A stretch of DNA of 64,000 nucleotides from Gluconacetobacter dulcium (GTDB lineage: Bacteria > Pseudomonadota > Alphaproteobacteria > Acetobacterales > Acetobacteraceae). The first letter of the stretch is position 1, and every line of letters starts with the position of its first letter. Where the stretch lies: positions 1 through 64,000 of the forward strand of contig NZ_JABEQN010000021.1 in assembly GCF_014174165.1 (NCBI RefSeq). The letters are read 5' to 3'. Below, one piece after another: positions 52,878-61,078 of this stretch. Position numbers and translations under genes: made by a program. The notes beneath the pieces are model-generated. The model saw nothing but the letters and a program-made list of their open reading frames with translations, made no database searches and had not been told where the DNA came from.

Positions 52878-55319
52878 CTAGAATTTCGTCCCTATGGAGA
52901 AAAGAGCCTGGCGGGGGGCCGCGCGCTGCATCGTCTGCTTGTCGCCTGAAAACGGGAACCCGTCGACTCCGATATTCCCGATCATTTTCTCGTTTAATAT
53001 ATTGTAAACGTCGAAGCGGAATTTCAGCCCCGGAATATTTCCATGCTTCGGCAACTCGTAGGACAGGAAAGCCGTCGTGTTGAAGTAGTTTCTGGCCCTG
53101 AGATCGTTTTGGTAATTGGTCTGCTGGTCGAGATAGACCGTGGCGGTCGCTCCGGCCTGGAACTGATGATAATGGAACAGCAAGCTGCTGAGAAGCGAGA
53201 TGGCCGGATAGCCGGGTTGCGCTTTTCCGCGAAGGGGAAAGACCGTATCGCCGACATTCAGGTCTCCGCCGTAGGAAAAGCGGCTGACCGACAGGCTCTG
53301 GTTCAGGGTGAGATAATGTCCGACCGGCAGGGCGACAGCCGCGTCTCCGCCCCAGATATGCGACGCGGGGATCGAGGCGACAGTGTTGATCGGGGCGTGA
53401 AGATCGCCCACCGAGGCCGCGATCAGCCGATTCTCGATCAGGCTGAAATAAGCGTCATAGGAAATCCGCAGACGACCACGTCGATGATGTCCGCCGATCG
53501 TAACCGTCGTGTCTCTTTCCGGCTTGATATCGCGCGTCGCTTCGTCGAACGTGGATTGATCCGCCGCGGTCCATGCGGACGCGCCGTATCCGAGATTCCC
53601 GCGCGGGAACACGTTATACGCGCCCTGGGTCTGCGCGGCATCGACGAAGAAATCGTCTTGCCGTGTTGGTCTGTACAACAGGGAAAGATGCGGTAGAAAC
53701 CCGTTTCTGGACCGCAGCGTGCCATACGGTGCCGGCACGTCGTCGTTCCCGATGCCGCCCCCGGTGGTCGAAAAATCGACCGCCTTGAACCCCATGCCCA
53801 ATGTCAGTTCCGGGCGAAGATGCCAGTCATCATGCAGATAGATCTGACGTGAAGATGTTTTCCACGCCGACATGTTCTCGACCTGGAAGGCCGGTCCATA
53901 TGATGTGAAAGGTCCAACCGCAAGAAGGGGCTTTCCTTCCCCGAGCAACGGTTCATTGTACCATGACCCCGCAGCCCGCGACGACGCGGATTCCTCCCAC
54001 AGCCCGGCGGAGAGCGCATGGTCGGCAATCTGATAGGCCAGCTCGGCAGTCCCCCCGAAGCGCCGGACCTGCGAATGCCAGACCTGCTCCGAAAACGGCG
54101 CGCCGGTTTCGGAAGGGGTGGTAGGGTCCGAGACGGAAGCATCGGTATAGGTGCTGGCGCCGTAGAACAGGATGTTTCCGCTCAGGGCGTGCGTGATATT
54201 GAAATGGTGGCGGAGCGAGCCCAGCCAGTCCTGAGAAACCTGACCGCTATCATACGGGATCAGCACCGCCCGATCCCCACAGAGATAGGGGCCGCAGGCG
54301 TTCGCCGCGCCGGCGCCCGCCTGATAATAGGCAAGGGGATAGTTCGGATAAAGGTAGTCGGACCCCCGCCAGCCGAGCTTCGAGATCATGTCGTTCGACA
54401 GGTCGTTATAACCCCAGACCTGCGCGTCGGACACCGCGAGAAACGCCGAGAAATCGCCCCAGGACACGTCCTGCGTGACTTTCACGTTGCCTCGAATCAT
54501 ATATTGCGTGCCACCGCCCTCATATTTGTCTTTGGAGATGCGCTGGAAGCCCGCAAGAATTTTCGGCCCGTATGCGCCGATCTGGCCGGTATTGCCCGTC
54601 ACAGTGGTGACGTACGTCTGATTGCTGCCGACCGACTGGGTGATATCCGCATTTGCCCTGTCGGCCGGGTTCTCAAGCGAATATCGCAGTTCGCCGCCTC
54701 TGCTGGTGCTGGAAAAAGCACTCTCGCGCGATGTGCCCGGCGAGACATAAATCGAACCGATCAGGTCCGGCACGCCGATATTGTTGACATTGTTTCCGGT
54801 CAACGTGGTGAAACTGACATCGTTGAGGGGAATGCCTTCGAACATGATCCCGAGTTCGTTCATGTGGAACCCGCGCATGAACAGGCTCGCATCGGACTCG
54901 TCGAGGCCATAGGCATCGCTCGACACATAGGAAACGCCGGGCGTCGTTGCCAGAAGGGAAAGCGGGTTCGCACCGGTGAGCGCCGTCGCCCAGTCGCTCC
55001 TGGTCAGCAGCGTACCGTTGGGATGAATCACGCGGTGCCGGTCGCTCTGGACGACGATGGCTTCGGGATCGGCATTCTTCGTCACCGGCACGCTTCTTCG
55101 GGCAGGCGCCACCTGCCTCGTCACGGCCGGCCGCGCATGGTCCTTGGGGTCGTGATGCCCGCCCGGCCGGCCTGGCGTCTCCGCCGACGCCGGCGGGAGC
55201 AGGCCCACGGAAAGCAGTGTCGCCCCCATCAGGCCGACAGCGCGATGAGCGGAACTGGGCCGCACGCCATGTCTTTGTCCCTCGCGCGGGAAGCGTTCCG
55301 CGCGGCGCGTCATATGCAT
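52878..55319 (-). CDS. TonB-dependent receptor linked to the mgt operon
   Basis: An 813-residue outer-membrane receptor. A signal peptide (VGLMGATLLSVGLLPPASA) precedes a His/Lys-rich linker, then the plug domain with LLTRSDWATALTGANPLSLL and PGVSYVSSDAYGLDESDAS. The barrel ends in the aromatic sequence ALFSIGTKF, the usual C-terminal sorting signal. The ATG at 55319 has GGAGG 8 bases upstream and is preferred over the TTG at 55322. It has no STN domain, unlike the one at 36105. It lies immediately downstream of the mgtA-mgtC-kinase-regulator operon, and its promoter shares a palindrome with mgtA, so a role in metal or metal-chelate uptake is inferred. Confidence 0.88.
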   Translation of the reverse strand: MHMTRRAERFPREGQRHGVRPSSAHRAVGLMGATLLSVGLLPPASAETPGRPGGHHDPKDHARPAVTRQVAPARRSVPVTKNADPEAIVVQSDRHRVIHPNGTLLTRSDWATALTGANPLSLLATTPGVSYVSSDAYGLDESDASLFMRGFHMNELGIMFEGIPLNDVSFTTLTGNNVNNIGVPDLIGSIYVSPGTSRESAFSSTSRGGELRYSLENPADRANADITQSVGSNQTYVTTVTGNTGQIGAYGPKILAGFQRISKDKYEGGGTQYMIRGNVKVTQDVSWGDFSAFLAVSDAQVWGYNDLSNDMISKLGWRGSDYLYPNYPLAYYQAGAGAANACGPYLCGDRAVLIPYDSGQVSQDWLGSLRHHFNITHALSGNILFYGASTYTDASVSDPTTPSETGAPFSEQVWHSQVRRFGGTAELAYQIADHALSAGLWEESASSRAAGSWYNEPLLGEGKPLLAVGPFTSYGPAFQVENMSAWKTSSRQIYLHDDWHLRPELTLGMGFKAVDFSTTGGGIGNDDVPAPYGTLRSRNGFLPHLSLLYRPTRQDDFFVDAAQTQGAYNVFPRGNLGYGASAWTAADQSTFDEATRDIKPERDTTVTIGGHHRRGRLRISYDAYFSLIENRLIAASVGDLHAPINTVASIPASHIWGGDAAVALPVGHYLTLNQSLSVSRFSYGGDLNVGDTVFPLRGKAQPGYPAISLLSSLLFHYHQFQAGATATVYLDQQTNYQNDLRARNYFNTTAFLSYELPKHGNIPGLKFRFDVYNILNEKMIGNIGVDGFPFSGDKQTMQRAAPRQALFSIGTKF

Positions 55320-55393
55320 CAATCCGGCCTCCGTTCAAGATGGGGCCAGAAACCACATTCTTTTTCAGACCGGCAATGTTGCGTTCATATTCA

Positions 55394-55415
55394 GAAAATA
55401 TACTTTAGTATAATA
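55394..55415. promoter_or_regulatory. shared palindromic element, TonB receptor promoter
   Basis: GAAAATATAC-TTTA-GTATAATA, with the palindrome TATAC-N4-GTATA at 55399-55412. It lies 80 bases upstream of the receptor start, on the minus strand. The 22-base element matches the one upstream of mgtA (61057-61078) in all 18 flanking positions, differing only in the 4-base centre. On the minus strand the arm TATTATAC resembles a -10 box, so the site may overlap a promoter. Confidence 0.6.
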
Positions 55416-55443
55416 CATCCATACGTTATCTTTTGTTGAATTT

Positions 55444-56064
55444 TCATGACAGGCCGTCAAGGTCGAGTTTGCCCGTAAGCCTGACCAGATCGGGCAGGGT
55501 CCGTGCATCCATCTTGCGCATGGCCTGGGCGCGACGGACCTTTACAGTAATCTCGCTGACATCGAGCACGGAGGCGATCTGCTTGTTCAACAGGCCCTGC
55601 ACCACCAGTCGCGCGACCTCCTGCTCTCCCGCCGAAAGCGAGGCCCAGCGCGCGCGCACCATCTCGCTTTCGGCGACGGCCCGGCGACGGTCGCGATCCT
55701 TTCCAATTCCGTTCTGGATCGCATCCAGCAGGGTCTGGTCATTGAACGGCTTCGTCAGGAACTCGATCGCCCCGTGCTTGATGGCGTCCACGCCCATCGT
55801 GATATCGCCGTGCCCGGTGATGAAGACGACCGGCAGCGCGATCCCGAGCCCGGCCATGCGCCGATGGAAGTCGATGCCGCTCTGGCCCGGCATACGCACG
55901 TCCAGTACCAGGCAGCCCGGCGCGTCCTCCATCCCGTGCGCCAGAAACGCCGTGGTGGAATCGAAGGTAAGAACCCTGATCCCGACCGATGCAAGCAGGT
56001 CGTCCAGCGCCGCGCGGACGGAGCTGTCATCGTCGATCACATAGACGACGCATGGGCCGGTCAT
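55444..56064 (-). CDS. FixJ-family response regulator
   Basis: A 206-residue NarL/FixJ-type regulator. Receiver: phosphorylation site Asp in CLVLDVRMPGQSGIDF near residue 55, then FITGHGDITMGV and the Lys in EFLTKPFNDQTLLD. Effector: LuxR helix-turn-helix with LSAGEQEVARLVVQGLLNKQIASVLDVSE (shown in pieces as VARLVVQGLLNKQIA and VLDVSEITVKVRR). Its ATG overlaps the stop of the kinase gene (ATGA), so the two are coupled. It is the natural candidate for binding the TATAC palindromes. Confidence 0.92.
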   Translation of the reverse strand: MTGPCVVYVIDDDSSVRAALDDLLASVGIRVLTFDSTTAFLAHGMEDAPGCLVLDVRMPGQSGIDFHRRMAGLGIALPVVFITGHGDITMGVDAIKHGAIEFLTKPFNDQTLLDAIQNGIGKDRDRRRAVAESEMVRARWASLSAGEQEVARLVVQGLLNKQIASVLDVSEITVKVRRAQAMRKMDARTLPDLVRLTGKLDLDGLS

Positions 56065-57146
56065 CAGCTTTTCTCCTGCTGCACGGCCGGAACGGTGAAG
56101 CGGAAGGTCGCGCCCCCCGTCTCCACCGGTTCCGCCGAAATCTCCCCGCCATTGGCCTCGACGAGCGTGCGGCTGATGCTCAGCCCGATCCCCATGCCGT
56201 CTTCCTTGGTCGTCCAGAACGCCTCGAAGAGATGGTCGCGGATACCGGCCGGAATGCCGATGCCGGAATCGCGGATAGACAGCCCGACCATGCCGCCCGC
56301 GACCTCCGACACCATATGGATCGTGCGCGCGCGGGCCGGGCCGGCGGCGATGGCCTCGATGGCATTGAGCAGAAGATTGCCGATCACCTGCTGGACCTGA
56401 ACCCGATCGGCGCGCACCGCCGGCAGGTCGGGCGCAAGGTCCAGCACCAGCTCGATGCCATGACGCTCGATCTCGCCGCGAGACACGCCGACGACCTCCC
56501 CCACCGCATCGTTGAAGGCGAAGACGGTCCTGCTGGGCGGCTCGCCCCTGGTCAGGCTGCGGACGCGGGCGACGATGGCGCTGGCCCGGCCCGCGTCCCG
56601 CACGATCCGGTCGAGCGCCTGCCTGGCCCGGTCGAGATTCGGCGGGTCATGCGCCAGCCAGTGGCCGCAGGCATTGCCGCTGGTAACGATGGCGGCCAGC
56701 GGCTGGTTGATCTCGTGCGCGATGGAGGTGGTGAGCCCTTCCAGGCTTTTGATGCGCGCGATCCGCACCAGCTTCGCGTGGGCGTCCTGCGCCGCCTGCC
56801 GCGCCGCGTCCATCTTGAGGATCAGCCACGCCGTCATGACGATCGCGGCGATGCTGACGCCCATATTGGCCAGACCGATGGGCATGTTGCCTTTCGGCGT
56901 CAGCGCGAAGCTCAACACGGTCAGCGCGACGCAGAACGCCGAGAGCCGGATCAGCGCCCGGCGGCCCAGAAACGGCGCGGCGTTCAGAACGACCATGGCA
57001 TAGAAGACCGCGGCCGCGACCTCGTAATTCGTGGCCGTGTCCACGGCGAACAGCGCGGCCATGACCCCCGCCAGAAGGGCCAGCCGGAGCCCGAGGCGAA
57101 GCCGTGCCCGCATCCGCTCCATCCCTTTCGCGTCACATCCCGTCAC
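56064..57146 (-). CDS. membrane-bound FixL-type histidine kinase without PAS
   Basis: A 360-residue sensor kinase. The N-terminal third has about four hydrophobic helices (LRLGLRLALLAGVMAALF; AVFYAMVVLNAAPFLG; LSAFCVALTVLSFAL; NMGVSIAAIVMTAWLIL), then HisKA with SIAHEINQPLAAI (His). The ATPase domain follows with NLLLNAIEAIA, DSGIGIPAGI and EDGMGIGLSISRTLVEANGG. There is no heme-PAS as in true FixL, so it senses via the membrane part. GTG start overlapping the mgtC stop; ATG codons follow within nine residues. Operon position suggests it senses Mg or a linked envelope state, which is inference. Confidence 0.9.
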   Translation of the reverse strand: MTGCDAKGMERMRARLRLGLRLALLAGVMAALFAVDTATNYEVAAAVFYAMVVLNAAPFLGRRALIRLSAFCVALTVLSFALTPKGNMPIGLANMGVSIAAIVMTAWLILKMDAARQAAQDAHAKLVRIARIKSLEGLTTSIAHEINQPLAAIVTSGNACGHWLAHDPPNLDRARQALDRIVRDAGRASAIVARVRSLTRGEPPSRTVFAFNDAVGEVVGVSRGEIERHGIELVLDLAPDLPAVRADRVQVQQVIGNLLLNAIEAIAAGPARARTIHMVSEVAGGMVGLSIRDSGIGIPAGIRDHLFEAFWTTKEDGMGIGLSISRTLVEANGGEISAEPVETGGATFRFTVPAVQQEKS

Positions 57147-57874
57147 GTCTCGTCACGGGCGTTCCAGAATGCCTGCCGCACACCGGGCAACCGTTCCACC
57201 TTCTCGACCGCGTCGTCCAGTTCCTCGACATTGACGGCGGTGGGGAAGAGCGTCAGTTCGATCTCCATCTCGTCCTGACCCAGCGGATGCCCGTCCACCT
57301 GGCGGACCGGGTAGCCGGTATCGTCGAGGATGCCGAGAATATTCTCCCGGATGTCCGCGCTCAAAGTCCGGTCGCAGATCACATACACCACATACAGGGC
57401 CTCGCTGCTCGCCTCGCTGAACGGGCGGCGGTTGATCCGGTTGACCAGCGGCCGCAGCAGGGTGTTGCTGGCCAGCACGAAGAAGGCGGCGATCGACGCC
57501 TCGCCCAGCAGGCCCGCGCCCGCGCAGGCACCGACCGCGCCCGACCCCCACAGCGTGGCCGCCGTGTTCAGGCCGGAAACGCTGGCCCCTTCCTTCATGA
57601 TCGCGCCCGCGCCGAGAAAGCCGATGCCCGAGACGACATAGGCGACGACGGTGATGGGCGTCTGCGATCCATGGTCGATGTCGAACAGGCGCGCACCCAG
57701 CGACACGAAGATCGCCGCGCCGACGGAGACCAGCGTGTTGGTCCGCAACCCGGCGGTGCGCTGGCGCAACTGGCGTTCGACGCCGATCAGGGCACCGAGG
57801 ACGAAGGCCGCCGCAAGCTCGACGAGCGTGGTCGCGAGCGACGACAGGCTGCTGAAATGAAGGGCAAGGGTCAC
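57143..57874 (-). CDS. mgtC: MgtC/SapB-family membrane protein
   Basis: A 243-residue protein. The N-terminal MgtC domain (about 1-140) shows five membrane segments and the conserved FVLGALIGVERQLRQRTAGLRTN (quoted in parts as ALIGVERQLRQRTAGLRT), then YVVSGIGFLGAGAIMKEG and GLNTAATLWGSGAVGACAGAG. The soluble C-terminal ACT-like domain covers the rest. A GTG at 57874 has GGAG upstream and is chosen; another in-frame GTG at 57919 adjoins the mgtA stop. MgtC inhibits F-type ATP synthase or supports low-Mg survival in intracellular bacteria. Here it follows mgtA directly and precedes the kinase gene. Confidence 0.9.
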   Translation of the reverse strand: MTLALHFSSLSSLATTLVELAAAFVLGALIGVERQLRQRTAGLRTNTLVSVGAAIFVSLGARLFDIDHGSQTPITVVAYVVSGIGFLGAGAIMKEGASVSGLNTAATLWGSGAVGACAGAGLLGEASIAAFFVLASNTLLRPLVNRINRRPFSEASSEALYVVYVICDRTLSADIRENILGILDDTGYPVRQVDGHPLGQDEMEIELTLFPTAVNVEELDDAVEKVERLPGVRQAFWNARDET

Positions 57875-57919
57875 AGATCGGGACTCCAGAGGGCGAGCGG
57901 ACTCCGCCCATGCGGTCAC

Positions 57920-60823
57920 TTACCAGCCGAACCGGCGGATATAGAGTGTCTTCATCGCGGTGGTCAGGACCGCATACCCCAGGACCATGCCGACCAGCCA
58001 GGGATAATAGGCCGGCGGCAGCGGCTGAAGCCCGAAAGACCCGGCCAGCGGGCTGACCGGCAGGGCGATGCCGGCGGCGGCGATCAGCACGGTCATCAGC
58101 ATCAGCGGCCACGCCGCGCGGCTGTCGATGAAGGGCCGTTTCGGCGTGCGGATCATATGGACGATCAGCGTCTGCGTCAGCAGCCCTTCCACGAACCAGC
58201 CGGACTGGAACAGCGATTGCCGGGCCAGGCTGTTCGCGCCGAAGGCATGCCACATCAGCACGAACGTCGCGATATCGAAAACCGAGCTGACGGGGCCGAA
58301 GAAGATCATGAACCGCCCGATATCCCGTGGATTCCATTTCAGCGGCCGGGCAACCAGCGCGCGGTCCACGCTGTCGAAGGGAATGGCGGTCTGCGAGAGG
58401 TCGTAGAGCAGGTTCTGCACCAGCAATTGCAGCGGCAGCATCGGCAGAAACGGCAGGAAGGCACTGCCGGCCAGGACCGAAAAGACGTTGCCGAAATTCG
58501 AGCTCGCCGTCATGCGGATATATTTGAGCATGTTGCAGAAGGTCCTGCGCCCTTCCAGCACGCCTTCCTCCAGCACCATCAGGCTTTTTTCCAGCAGGAT
58601 GATGTCGGCGGCTTCCTTGGCGATATCCACGCCGGTATCGACCGAAATGCCGATATCCGCGGCGCGCAGGGCCGCCGCGTCGTTGATCCCGTCGCCCATG
58701 AAGCCCACGACATGGCCGCCGTCGCGCAGCGCTCGGACGATGCGTTCCTTGTGCTGGGGGGTAAGGCGGGCGAAAATCCGGTGCTTGCCGACCGCGTGCG
58801 CCAGCACGCTGTCGCTCATGCTGTCGATCTGCGGCCCGGTCAGGAAGCGCGCATGCCCAAACCCGACCTGGGCACAGACCTGCGCGGTGACAAGCTCGCT
58901 GTCACCCGTCAGGACCTTGACCTCCACGCCGTGCGCCGCCAGCGCGCGCAGGGCCGGCGCCGTCGTCTCCTTCGGCGGATCGAGGAAGGCGATATAGCCG
59001 ACGAGCGTCAGACCGGCCTCGTCCTTCACCGAATAGACCGCCTGCGCGGCGGGCATCTCGCGTATTGCAACGGCGACCACGCGCAGCCCCTGCCGGTTCA
59101 GGTCCCGCGTCACCGCATGCAGCCGCTCCAGCATGTCGTCGTCGAGCGGCTGCGGCGCCGCATTCTCGCCATCCGCGATCCACGCGCACGCGGCCAGCAT
59201 TTCCGCGACCGCGCCCTTGCAGATCAGCACGGGAGGATTGCTGCCTTCCGCCACGATGACCGACATGCGCCGACGCACGAAATCGAAGGGAATTTCGTCA
59301 ACCTTGCGCCAGTCCCGCGCGTCGGGCGCCGCATGGACCAACGCAACATCGTCCAGCATAACATCGCCTGACGGACCATCGCCTGACGGACCATCGTCCG
59401 ACGGAACGTCACCCGACATGACATCGCCCGGCGTGGCATGACCCGGCGTGGCATGACCCTGCGCGACATGCTCCAGCACCGCGCGGTCCAGCAGGTTCCT
59501 AAGCCCGGTCTGGTAGAAACTGTTGAGCCACGCATAGCGCAGCACGGTATCGGAGGGCGTACCGAACGCATCGGTGTGCCGCGCCAGCGCGATCCGATCC
59601 TGTGTGATCGTGCCGGTCTTGTCGGTGCAGAGCACGTCCATCGCGCCGAAATTCTGGATCGCGTCCAGGCGCTTGACGATCACTTTCCTGCGCGAGAGCG
59701 TCACCGCGCCCCTGGCGAGGGTGGAGGTCACGATCATCGGCAGCATTTCGGGCGTCAGCCCGACCGCGACCGACAGCGCGAACAGCGACGCCTCGACCCA
59801 GTCGCCCTTCGTCAGCCCGTTGATGAGCAGCACCACCGGCGCCATGACGAGGGCGAAGCGGATCAGCAGCCAACTGACGCCGTTCACGCCGGCTTCGAAC
59901 GCCGTCTGGGTGCGGTCTGTCGCCGAGACGCGGGCCGACAGCGCGCCGAAACAGGTGCGCGCACCGGTCGCGACCACCAGCACGGTGGCCGAGCCGGAAA
60001 CGACATTGGTGCCCATGAACACGAGGTTCGGCGTCTCGAAGACGGAGGTAAAAGGCCGGTCGATCTCGGCGAATTTCTCCACCGGCAGCGATTCCCCCGT
60101 CATCGCGCCCTGCGAGACGAACAGATCCCTGGCCGTCAGCACCCGGCAATCGGCCGGGATCATGTCGCCGGCGGACAGGATGACATGATCGCCCGGCACC
60201 AGTTGGCTGATCGGCAGTTCGACCGATGCGGCCGGCGGGGCCGGGTGCAGATGCACGCCGAAATACCGCGCGCCGATGGCCACGGCCGCCGCGTCGGGCG
60301 CCCGACGCCGGATGACGGTCGCGGTATTGCTCACCATGGCCTTCAGCCGTTCGGCGGCCCGGTTGGAGCGCCCTTCCTGCACGAAGCGCAGCAGCGTGCT
60401 CAGCACCACCATCGTCCCGATGACCACCGCCGCCTTCAGGTCCTGCGTCAGGACGGAGATGAAGGCGAGCACCGTGAGCAGCAGATTGAACGGGTTGCCG
60501 TAGCAGTGCCACAGATGCCGCCAGGCCGGCAGGGGCTTTTCGTGCTCCACCTCGTTGGGGCCGAAGCGTTCCCGGCGGGCTTCGGCCTCCGTGCCGGTCA
60601 GCCCGTCCGCATAGGAATGCAGGCGCGCGATCGCCGCCGGAACATCGTCGGTCGCGACCTGGCGCATGGTCCTGGACTCGTATCGCAACGGTGCCTGCCG
60701 GTCTCCGCTACCCAGCCTGTTCAGGCTTTCGAGGATCGCCTGGCGCCGGAAATGGCGGTGCGTATGCCGCCGTGTCAGGAACAGGCTGAACAGGGTCCGC
60801 AGAAAAGTCTCGAAGCCGTTCAT
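57920..60823 (-). CDS. mgtA: magnesium-importing P-type ATPase (MgtA/MgtB)
   Basis: A 967-residue P3B ATPase importing Mg2+. Key parts: the actuator TGES in QGAMTGESLPVEKF, the phosphorylation motif DKTGTITQDRIAL, the hinge GDGINDAAALRAADIGISVD and KEAADIILLEKSLMVLEEGV, with membrane segments before and after. The N-terminal region carries ARRERFGPNEVEHEKPLPAW. Unusually, the nucleotide-binding domain holds eight 5-residue repeats (separate entry). The start at 60823 has GGGGAG upstream. It heads the minus-strand operon mgtA-mgtC-kinase-regulator, with a long structured leader and a palindrome upstream. Confidence 0.94.
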   Translation of the reverse strand: MNGFETFLRTLFSLFLTRRHTHRHFRRQAILESLNRLGSGDRQAPLRYESRTMRQVATDDVPAAIARLHSYADGLTGTEAEARRERFGPNEVEHEKPLPAWRHLWHCYGNPFNLLLTVLAFISVLTQDLKAAVVIGTMVVLSTLLRFVQEGRSNRAAERLKAMVSNTATVIRRRAPDAAAVAIGARYFGVHLHPAPPAASVELPISQLVPGDHVILSAGDMIPADCRVLTARDLFVSQGAMTGESLPVEKFAEIDRPFTSVFETPNLVFMGTNVVSGSATVLVVATGARTCFGALSARVSATDRTQTAFEAGVNGVSWLLIRFALVMAPVVLLINGLTKGDWVEASLFALSVAVGLTPEMLPMIVTSTLARGAVTLSRRKVIVKRLDAIQNFGAMDVLCTDKTGTITQDRIALARHTDAFGTPSDTVLRYAWLNSFYQTGLRNLLDRAVLEHVAQGHATPGHATPGDVMSGDVPSDDGPSGDGPSGDVMLDDVALVHAAPDARDWRKVDEIPFDFVRRRMSVIVAEGSNPPVLICKGAVAEMLAACAWIADGENAAPQPLDDDMLERLHAVTRDLNRQGLRVVAVAIREMPAAQAVYSVKDEAGLTLVGYIAFLDPPKETTAPALRALAAHGVEVKVLTGDSELVTAQVCAQVGFGHARFLTGPQIDSMSDSVLAHAVGKHRIFARLTPQHKERIVRALRDGGHVVGFMGDGINDAAALRAADIGISVDTGVDIAKEAADIILLEKSLMVLEEGVLEGRRTFCNMLKYIRMTASSNFGNVFSVLAGSAFLPFLPMLPLQLLVQNLLYDLSQTAIPFDSVDRALVARPLKWNPRDIGRFMIFFGPVSSVFDIATFVLMWHAFGANSLARQSLFQSGWFVEGLLTQTLIVHMIRTPKRPFIDSRAAWPLMLMTVLIAAAGIALPVSPLAGSFGLQPLPPAYYPWLVGMVLGYAVLTTAMKTLYIRRFGW
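59339..59458 (-). repeat. eight in-frame 15-bp repeats inside mgtA
   Basis: Eight tandem 15-bp units encoding pentapeptides, in order GHATP, GHATP, GDVMS, GDVPS, DDGPS, GDGPS, GDVML, DDVAL. They sit in the nucleotide-binding domain just after EHVAQ. The array is acidic and probably disordered. Because units are 15 bp, copy-number change would keep the frame. Such a repeat is not a feature of standard MgtA, so it is a lineage-specific insertion with the potential for length variation. Confidence 0.85.
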
Positions 60824-61056
60824 GATGAAACACTCCCCATGGCGAGGGTCGGGGTGCCGCGAGAGACAGGCAAAGCGCGGCGGCATGGCAGCGGTCAGGA
60901 CCGCCGCCATGCGTGCCGCGCGGAATCGTCAGGCTGGGCACGGAGGATATGAAAGAATAACCAGACGGGCATCGTCAGGAAATCCGCGTCATTTTCCTGA
61001 TTCCCGGCCACGTCGCAAGCCGTTATTGCCCGACTTCAGACAGAAATGAGTATGCC
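60824..61056 (-). promoter_or_regulatory. structured mgtA leader region
   Basis: About 230 bases between the palindrome and the mgtA ATG, read on the minus strand. It holds one strong hairpin, 60883-60912, with a 14-bp stem including one G-U pair and a 2-base loop, beginning GCATGGC; it lies 60 bases before the ATG. A second, 60975-61000, has an 8-bp stem (TCAGGAAA / TTTCCTGA). Long leaders that sense Mg or respond to translation of a small peptide control mgtA elsewhere. This one is not homologous in sequence. A Mg-sensing role is inference only. Confidence 0.5.
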
Positions 61057-61078
61057 GAAAATATACCAAAGTATAATA
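61057..61078. promoter_or_regulatory. shared palindromic element, mgtA promoter
   Basis: GAAAATATAC-CAAA-GTATAATA, with palindrome TATAC-N4-GTATA at 61062-61075, about 240 bases upstream of the mgtA start. It equals the element upstream of the TonB receptor (55394-55415) except for the 4-base centre. The pair, with the FixJ-like regulator encoded between the two genes, suggests a regulon operator. On the minus strand the left arm again reads TATTATAC like a -10 box. Confidence 0.6.

Noticed and set aside
59339-59458. 15-bp repeats considered as a CRISPR or origin iterons.
   Set aside because: They are within mgtA, in frame, with no spacers, and encode a simple pentapeptide array.
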